Below, in pieces: positions 23,634 to 27,366 of a DNA stretch of 27,366 nt. The position numbers were made by a program, and so were the translations under genes. How positions within the stretch are numbered: the stretch's first letter is position 1; each line of letters begins with the position of its first letter. The stretch is from positions 1-27,366 of the IMG/VR virus record IMGVR_UViG_3300042691_018055. The stretch is one strand, 5' to 3'. Source of the DNA: a virus. A model generated the notes under the pieces. That model saw nothing but the letters and a program-made list of their open reading frames with translations, ran no database searches and was not told where the DNA came from.

Positions 23634-24022
23634 TCTGGCATCTCCAATATTTCTTTAGCATCTTTGGCAGCATCTTCAGGATTTGACCATCTTTTATTTT
23701 CGTCTAAAAACTTTTCAAGAAATTCCAAAGCCGCTTCTTTCTTGGTTTTCTTTTTCAATGGCTGGATGCAGACAAGGCGACCTTTAATTGCATTTGATCC
23801 ATCTTGTAATTCGATTGAATCAAATTTTAAATAAGGCATAAAATATGAATCAGATTTTTCTGATCCCCAAACCACAGGCGAATCTTGCAAGGCTTTTTCA
23901 AGACTTGCAGCAGAAACATAATCAAAAATAATTTTATCTTTTGGATCTATCCATTCATTTGGATTTGCTTCGACTTGAAAAACAGTCAATCCCATAGCCT
24001 CAATCAAAGGATACTTACTCAT
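23630..24022 (-). CDS. Hypothetical early protein (130 aa)
   Basis: The product MSKYPLIEAMGLTVFQVEAN, then PNEWIDPKDKIIFDYVSAAS, has mixed alpha/beta character with a charged C-terminal helix (KKTKKEAALEFLEKFLDENK) and a second helix DAAKDAKEILEM. No motif is recognised. The ATG is preceded by AAGGA. Candidate operator half-sites lie immediately upstream (24049-24084), so it may be the first gene of a regulated unit. It is coupled by ATGA to the following gene. Confidence 0.65.
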   Translation of the reverse strand: MSKYPLIEAMGLTVFQVEANPNEWIDPKDKIIFDYVSAASLEKALQDSPVVWGSEKSDSYFMPYLKFDSIELQDGSNAIKGRLVCIQPLKKKTKKEAALEFLEKFLDENKRWSNPEDAAKDAKEILEMPE

Positions 24023-24099
24023 AATTTACTTTCCTTCGTTTTAATATCGCGACATAATTTGTCGCAATTCTGCATTATTGTCGCAATTAGAATATTCAT
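24019..24099 (-). CDS. Possible leader peptide (26 aa)
   Basis: A 27-codon frame, MNILIATIMQNCDKLCRDIK plus six residues, ends in TGA overlapping the next ATG (ATGA). GGGGTGG lies close upstream. It covers the candidate operator repeats, so either the repeats reflect coding sequence or this frame is chance. Weakly supported. Confidence 0.28.
   Translation of the reverse strand: MNILIATIMQNCDKLCRDIKTKESKL
24049..24084. promoter_or_regulatory. Candidate operator: three TGTCGC half-sites
   Basis: GCGACA (24049-24054) and TGTCGC (24060-24065) form a 17-bp dyad, GCGACA-taatt-TGTCGC, and a third half-site, TTGTCGCAATT, lies at 24078-24088 in the same orientation as the second (also TTGTCGCAATT-like). 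The block lies directly after the XRE-type HTH gene and before the next gene. On the minus strand a TTGCGA and a TATTAA 15 bases apart overlap it, a possible promoter. A 17-bp dyad suits a dimeric lambda-type repressor. The repeats are seen; binding is inference. Confidence 0.45.
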
Positions 24100-24115
24100 A
24101 GCCACCCCACAAAGA

Positions 24116-24316
24116 TCATCCGTTTTCATCATTCATATTAAAGAAATGATTCAATTTTTCTAAATCAGAATTATTGATTTTCTTACCTTCTTTAATCCAT
24201 CTGTGAAGACTATATTTTGAGACATTTGCTCTCTTGGAAAATTCCTTTTGAGTGATGCCTCTTTTATTTATGTATGTGATAATCCTAGATGCTATATCTA
24301 AGTTATTGATATTCAC
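24116..24316 (-). CDS. Small XRE/Cro-type helix-turn-helix protein (66 aa)
   Basis: The product has the compact Cro-like fold pattern: IASRIITYINKRGITQKEFS, ANVSKYSLHRWIKEGKKINN and SDLEKLNHFF. TQKEFSKRANVSKYSLHRWI is a clear lambda-repressor-like HTH at residues 22-41. It starts at GTG (24314-24316) with GAGGT 6 bases upstream, and the GTG overlaps the stop of the preceding membrane protein (GTGA). It probably represses an early promoter, perhaps via the dyad repeats downstream. Confidence 0.85.
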   Translation of the reverse strand: MNINNLDIASRIITYINKRGITQKEFSKRANVSKYSLHRWIKEGKKINNSDLEKLNHFFNMNDENG

Positions 24317-24477
24317 TTTATGACCTCACATTGATATTTCACATCATATACTAGAAATGTTGTTCCCTTAGATAGACTTTCTTCTTTAAGTTGTCCACCA
24401 AGCAAGAAAGCCACAATAATTAAAGATAAAATAATGCAACCTGTAGCAAATCCTTCAAGAAAATTATCACTAAACAT
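24313..24477 (-). CDS. Small single-pass membrane protein (54 aa)
   Basis: The frame reads MFSDNFLEGFATGCIILSLI, continues IVAFLLGGQLKEESLSKGTT and ends with a beta-like YDVKYQCEVIK. Residues about 9-28 are a clear transmembrane helix. AAGGAG sits 5 bases before the ATG, a near-perfect ribosome binding site, and the stop overlaps the GTG of the HTH gene. The strong site plus coupling makes it a real gene. Function is unknown; an N-out or N-in topology cannot be decided. Confidence 0.8.
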   Translation of the reverse strand: MFSDNFLEGFATGCIILSLIIVAFLLGGQLKEESLSKGTTFLVYDVKYQCEVIK

Positions 24478-24802
24478 CTGCACTCCTTAAAAATTCCTTA
24501 AGTCTATATTGAAACAAGATTACTTGAACCAATTGTCGTTTCGTAAACTTTTCTTGATTAGCCCAATATGGACTTTCAACAGCCAAAAACTCAAGTGAAG
24601 TTGTAAATTTATTTATGATTAATCTAAGAACGTCTAAATCAATATCACCCACAAGATAAGCCATGATAGACATTTCGTTAAATTCCGAATCATTAAACTC
24701 AATTTGTAGTAACTTCGTTCTTCTGTTGTACACATTCATGTACTGACTTGTCCCAGTTTGTAGATTGAGTCTCTTCATTGCTCGAACGATTAAATCTTTC
24801 AT
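24470..24802 (-). CDS. Hypothetical helical protein (110 aa), start uncertain
   Basis: I favour the ATG at 24802, with GGGG five bases upstream; ATGs at 24856 and 24739 are alternatives, the former lacking any ribosome binding site. The product is helical: MKDLIVRAMKRLNLQTGTSQ, then NEMSIMAYLVGDIDLDVLRL, INKFTTSLEFLAVESPYWAN and FTKRQLVQVILFQYRLKEFL. Its first half overlaps the 3' part of the next gene in another frame. I do not recognise a family. The membrane protein gene starts inside its last codons. Confidence 0.55.
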   Translation of the reverse strand: MKDLIVRAMKRLNLQTGTSQYMNVYNRRTKLLQIEFNDSEFNEMSIMAYLVGDIDLDVLRLIINKFTTSLEFLAVESPYWANQEKFTKRQLVQVILFQYRLKEFLRSADV

Positions 24803-24941
24803 ACTTGCCCCAATTTTTCTGAAAAAAGTCGAAGGCAAATAAACCACCCTCGACATACTTAGTTAATGAATCTCTTTCAATGCCATTCATTAAAGCAAAA
24901 TGACCAGCAATGAGTTTTCTAAAATCATCTCTTGTCATCAT
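24699..24941 (-). CDS. Hypothetical small protein (80 aa), overlapping its neighbour
   Basis: MMTRDDFRKLIAGHFALMNG, then IERDSLTKYVEGGLFAFDFF and a polar, Ser/Thr/Asn-rich tail. AAAGG lies 9 bases before the ATG. No family is recognised. Its 3' third overlaps the neighbouring gene by over 100 bases, with the polar tail probably being the less constrained part. Confidence 0.55.
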   Translation of the reverse strand: MMTRDDFRKLIAGHFALMNGIERDSLTKYVEGGLFAFDFFQKNWGKYERFNRSSNEETQSTNWDKSVHECVQQKNEVTTN

Positions 24942-24945
24942 TTTA

Positions 24946-25395
24946 CTAGACCTTTGGAGCGTAGTTTTTTAATGGTGGCTTTTGGCCCTGTTGATTAGCT
25001 AATCCAGACGCCTCGTTGCCATCATCATCCACTTCAGGGATTTGATAAATGGCCTTAATTAGTTGCCGCTTATAATATGTACAAGCAGCTCCAAATCCTT
25101 GAGGGGTTTTATCTTTCATAAACATTAAGAGCCAATCAGATTTAATCTCTTCGCCTGACTCGTGCGCTAAAATATACTGACAATAGGTTGCAGGATGCTC
25201 CCCAACAAATTCAGTTTTAAAATTGAAAATAAGACTTAGACCATTCTTTGATGCTGGCTCTTGGATGACCTCTAGACATTCTGCTAGATCTGCAAACTTA
25301 GATTTAAAAAATGGATTGTCTTGTGATTTCTTTGCGCCCTTGATCGCGCCTTGGGCCTTAGCTAATGCGCTTTTTAGATTCTTAACTTCTGTCAT
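24946..25395 (-). CDS. erf: ERF-family single-strand annealing protein
   Basis: The 149-residue protein shows the ERF signature: KSQDNPFFKSKFADLAECLE, then VIQEPASKNGLSLIFNF, a strand-turn HESGEEIKSDW, and the core KDKTPQGFGAACTYYKRQLI (about 93-112), followed by an acidic EVDDDGNE and a Gln/Gly/Pro-rich tail. ERF proteins anneal complementary single strands in phage recombination. AGGAGGAG precedes the ATG. Its partner exonuclease is two genes upstream and RusA is downstream, forming a recombination module. Confidence 0.92.
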   Translation of the reverse strand: MTEVKNLKSALAKAQGAIKGAKKSQDNPFFKSKFADLAECLEVIQEPASKNGLSLIFNFKTEFVGEHPATYCQYILAHESGEEIKSDWLLMFMKDKTPQGFGAACTYYKRQLIKAIYQIPEVDDDGNEASGLANQQGQKPPLKNYAPKV

Positions 25396-25425
25396 TTGAT
25401 CTCCTCCTGAAGTTTCTTTATTAAC

Positions 25426-25635
25426 TTAATATGTGCTTATAATTCTCGCATTGATGTGTAAATCATATTCAGCATTATCTATAAATTCAACATCAAAAAT
25501 TGTATCCTCGTTGATTAAATCTTGCGGCATTTTAGATTTATCAAAAGGCTTTTTCATTAGGACTTTAATAAATTCTCCCTCGAGCCAATAAATGCCATGC
25601 TCATAAACAACTCGATCTCTAACTATTTTTTTCAT
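25426..25635 (-). CDS. Small hypothetical protein (69 aa)
   Basis: MKKIVRDRVVYEHGIYWLEG and then EFIKVLMKKPFDKSKMPQDL is a small, mostly beta-like, mixed-charge protein ending FIDNAEYDLHINARIISTY. It starts with AGGAG just upstream, inside the end of the preceding gene. No family recognised. It sits between the exonuclease and the annealing protein and could be an accessory of that module, by position only. Confidence 0.6.
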   Translation of the reverse strand: MKKIVRDRVVYEHGIYWLEGEFIKVLMKKPFDKSKMPQDLINEDTIFDVEFIDNAEYDLHINARIISTY

Positions 25636-25858
25636 CGATGTACTCCTTTAAGCTTTTTCCTCTAAACGTAGGCCACTCAGACAATGGAACTTGGTATATG
25701 TCTCTAAGAGCATCGTGGGCTTTTTGACCAGATAAATAAACAAAGTGATCATATTTTAGATTCATGTCCTTATACCCAAGCACTCCATTATTGTCATACC
25801 ATTCAAGAGCTTCTAAGGCTATTTTCAATTGCTTTTTAAGTCTTTGAATTTCATTCAT
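25619..25858 (-). CDS. Small hypothetical protein (79 aa)
   Basis: MNEIQRLKKQLKIALEALEW begins with a Leu/Lys/Glu helix, and then YDNNGVLGYKDMNLKYDHFV and a basic end (PTFRGKSLKEYIDEKNS). AGGAGATCTT precedes the ATG, and it overlaps the exonuclease gene by 8 bases. The leading helix with ALEALEWY is common in small phage proteins of unknown function. I cannot assign a role. Confidence 0.65.
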   Translation of the reverse strand: MNEIQRLKKQLKIALEALEWYDNNGVLGYKDMNLKYDHFVYLSGQKAHDALRDIYQVPLSEWPTFRGKSLKEYIDEKNS

Positions 25859-26651
25859 AAGATCTCCTGACCATCAATTCACACACGGCTCTAGGATAAC
25901 CAGTCTGCTTGCCAGTCTTTCCAAGAACGTACTTATTAAGAGCAAGATCTAAGACATTCCAAGCATGTTCTTTGCCATCTTGATTAATGATATGAAATTG
26001 AAACTCATACGGAGCTTCAGTTTCTTGCGCTAAAATAATCAATTCTTTTTGTGTCTTAGAAACAAGACTTTCAGCGTATTGGTAGAAATAAAGCTGCAAA
26101 TCATAATTGTAGCTCTTAACTGTTTTCCAAAATCCTTCAGCCGAAGCATCTTGAGTTGTCTTATAATCTAAAATAAATGTCGTGCCGACAGCATCTGGCT
26201 TCATTCTACAATCAATTAACGTGTCATTAACTTGCATCTGAAAAAATAAAGCTTCCTCAATTCTTTCAATGTCTTTAAATATCCAAGATAAATTTGGATC
26301 AAGCATGGCCTCATCAAGTTTAGCTCGCATTCCCATGAGTCTAGTATAATCATCCTCGTCAACTACCAGGTCAGAAGGTAAAAGAGTTGCAATAAATGCC
26401 TCATATCCAGCCTTCCCCTCCTTGGTTCTTTTATCAAACTTTGGAGATACCTTTACTCGCTTTTTAAACTCTAAAGGCTCAAGGGCCATTAGATGAGCAA
26501 GCGTCCCAAAGCGCATAGCTTGAGTCTCTTTCTTCGTCTGTCTATCTGCTTGATAATGCTGATATGATCGTAAGCAGTTCATTAAGCCATGAAAGCTGAT
26601 CTCAGGTCTTGAGTGATATTCCTCGTCTGATAACTTTTGCCAAGTTAGCAT
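25851..26651 (-). CDS. RecE/DUF3799-like PDDEXK exonuclease
   Basis: The 266-residue protein has the motif order of phage RecE-type and Cas4-like nucleases: H53 in MRFGTLAHLMALEP, E132/E133 in RIEEALFF, D153 in CRMKPDAV, D162-Y-K164 in FILDYKTT (the D-x-K catalytic core) and QLYFYQ at 186-191. Such enzymes resect double-stranded ends to give single strands for an annealing protein. Its ERF partner is encoded downstream, so the pair resembles Exo-Erf recombination systems. It has the strongest ribosome binding site of the early block, GGAGGGAATAG. Confidence 0.92.
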   Translation of the reverse strand: MLTWQKLSDEEYHSRPEISFHGLMNCLRSYQHYQADRQTKKETQAMRFGTLAHLMALEPLEFKKRVKVSPKFDKRTKEGKAGYEAFIATLLPSDLVVDEDDYTRLMGMRAKLDEAMLDPNLSWIFKDIERIEEALFFQMQVNDTLIDCRMKPDAVGTTFILDYKTTQDASAEGFWKTVKSYNYDLQLYFYQYAESLVSKTQKELIILAQETEAPYEFQFHIINQDGKEHAWNVLDLALNKYVLGKTGKQTGYPRAVCELMVRRSYE

Positions 26652-26720
26652 CTATTCCCTCCTAGTATTAAGTTCTTCAATGGTTATGAAGTAAACCACG
26701 AATGATGTAAATTTAAAATA

Positions 26721-26749
26721 ATGTAATGTAAAGTTTGCAGCAAAGTCAA
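26721..26749 (-). promoter_or_regulatory. Candidate early promoter in the divergent gap
   Basis: The 117-base gap between the exonuclease start and the plus-strand gene must hold the leftward early promoter. TTGACT (complement of 26744-26749) is followed after 17 bases by TTACAT (26721-26726); the -35 is good, the -10 weak. The gap also holds three ATGTAA direct repeats (26705, 26721 and 26726), possibly protein-binding sites. Confidence 0.4.
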
Positions 26750-26768
26750 ACAGACTTGCTTAACTATT

Positions 26769-27068
26769 TTGCAGCCAATAAAAGACTCAACATCAAAGGA
26801 GTTAATTATTGATCTTAAATTAAAGAATGAGTTCTTAGAAATAATGAAGATGAATGGAGTAATTCAACCATCTGTCTTATTTAAGATTCATATATTAATT
26901 TACGCATTCGATGAAGACCCACTTCTATTATCTGAGTTTATTGAACAAATTAAAGAATCATATAACTACAAGAAATTAAGCCCTAATAAAGCAACTCAAA
27001 GTTCTTACTTAACAACCGTACTATTTAACGAGATTAAAAATCTTGAAGAAATCTTTGGAGTTTCTTAG
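26769..27068 (+). CDS. Only plus-strand gene: hypothetical helical protein (up to 99 aa)
   Basis: The frame opens at TTG 26769 without a visible ribosome binding site and stops at TAG 27066. A strong AAAGGAG at 26795-26801 lies 6 bases before an in-frame ATT at 26808, and an ATG lies at 26844; the first two candidates are therefore non-ATG. The product is helical and acidic to mixed (FKIHILIYAFDEDPLLLSEF, then IEQIKESYNYKKLSPNKATQ and LFNEIKNLEEIFGVS). No family is recognised. It is divergent from the early operon, a place often used by regulatory genes, but I see no HTH. Confidence 0.6.
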   Translation: MQPIKDSTSKELIIDLKLKNEFLEIMKMNGVIQPSVLFKIHILIYAFDEDPLLLSEFIEQIKESYNYKKLSPNKATQSSYLTTVLFNEIKNLEEIFGVS

Positions 27069-27366
27069 ATTGAGTTTTGAACGGCCCGACCCACACCTCG
27101 CTTATCCCCATTGGACAAAGCATCCCGTATTAGGTCAGTGGTTAGCTTAAAAGCTTTAACTGATCTACCCTCGCAATGAACCTAGTTTAAATAGGCTGAT
27201 CTCTCACTTTATCGTCATCGGTCTTTTAGCAACTTGGACTATTTGTTTGCTTGCTATCCTGATAAGTTCAGGCAACTCCCACACTCTTATCCCCACAGGA
27301 GCAAATGCAGAACCCGCTATCTTTTGGCTAATGAAGCATGCACCAGTTATTGCCTCACTAGTGGGC
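27069..27366 (+). other. GC-richer window end; no intact gene, one frame broken by two TAA codons
   Basis: GC content here is about 45 % by count, against about 30 % in the adjacent plus gene. One plus frame from TTG 27070 runs to the end, with only two stop codons, TAA at 27148 and 27157. Upstream it reads LSFERPDPHLAYPHWTKHPV; downstream it reads LIYPRNEPSLNRLISHFIVI, then a hydrophobic stretch GLLATWTICLLAILI typical of a transmembrane helix. No in-frame ATG precedes it. An imperfect hairpin (27135-27171) surrounds the two stops. It could be a decayed gene, the start of a gene in the next sequence, or foreign sequence. Confidence 0.45.

Noticed and set aside
27135-27171. tRNA or rho-independent terminator at the right-end hairpin
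   Set aside because: The stem is imperfect, lacks a following T run and has no tRNA arms or conserved T-loop sequence.
1-27366. Circular genome closing from 27366 to 1
   Set aside because: Joining the ends would extend the truncated gene at 1-277 by only a few codons before a stop, and no terminal overlap or repeat is visible. The missing lysis and replication genes point to an incomplete sequence.

Overview
The window is a stretch of a low-GC (roughly 36-37 % by eye) tailed bacteriophage genome, or a prophage-like contig, of siphovirus type. The evidence is a complete head-packaging module followed by a lambda-style long-tail module: tail terminator, tail tube, a G/GT frameshift pair, and a tape measure protein of about 600 residues. 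Nearly every gene lies on the minus strand and the set reads right to left with TAATG, ATGA and GTGA start/stop overlaps, so it looks like long polycistronic transcripts. I see no integrase, CI-type repressor, lysis gene, DNA polymerase, primase, tRNA or CRISPR. The window is therefore incomplete (the gene at the left edge is cut off), and the host cannot be named from the sequence alone.

Layout in the direction of transcription, right to left. (1) 27069-27366: a GC-richer end (about 45 %) without an intact gene, holding one plus-strand reading frame broken by two nearby TAA codons. (2) 26769-27068: the only plus-strand gene, divergent from everything else. (3) 26651-21572: early genes. These are a RecE/DUF3799-type PDDEXK exonuclease, two small unknowns, an ERF single-strand annealing protein, two overlapping unknowns, a 54-residue membrane protein translationally coupled to a small XRE-type HTH protein, possible operator repeats, unknown small genes, a small protein ending in an SSB-like acidic tip, a conserved 49-residue basic protein, a RusA-like Holliday-junction resolvase, and two small genes (one with a speculative CsrA-like stretch). 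Exonuclease, annealing protein, SSB-like protein and RusA together form a recombination module. (4) 21495-18560: a ParB-domain/DNA methyltransferase fusion directly coupled to the small and large terminase subunits. (5) 18556-14484: portal, two virion-morphogenesis proteins, scaffold, HK97-fold major capsid protein. (6) 14462-9115: a block of virion proteins between capsid and neck genes, including a fibre with a chitin-binding-like module, a large 892-residue beta-rich protein and an Fn3-domain protein. This block may form capsid fibres or decorations. (7) 9099-6437: neck/connector, tail terminator, tail tube, and tail-assembly chaperones G and GT. (8) 6432-1: tape measure, a distal-tail-like protein, a 1040-residue fibre with C1q/TNF-like C-terminal domains, and two more small tail-tip genes, the last one truncated.

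Several genes are not obvious from simple long-ORF scanning and were found by reading: the GT frameshift extension (6437-6732), the 49-residue gene at 22384-22533, a 46-residue frame at 22835-22975, the 54-residue membrane protein at 24313-24477, and the truncated gene at 1-277. I moved starts where a Shine-Dalgarno sequence favoured another codon (12529, 21757, 22845, 23231, 24802).
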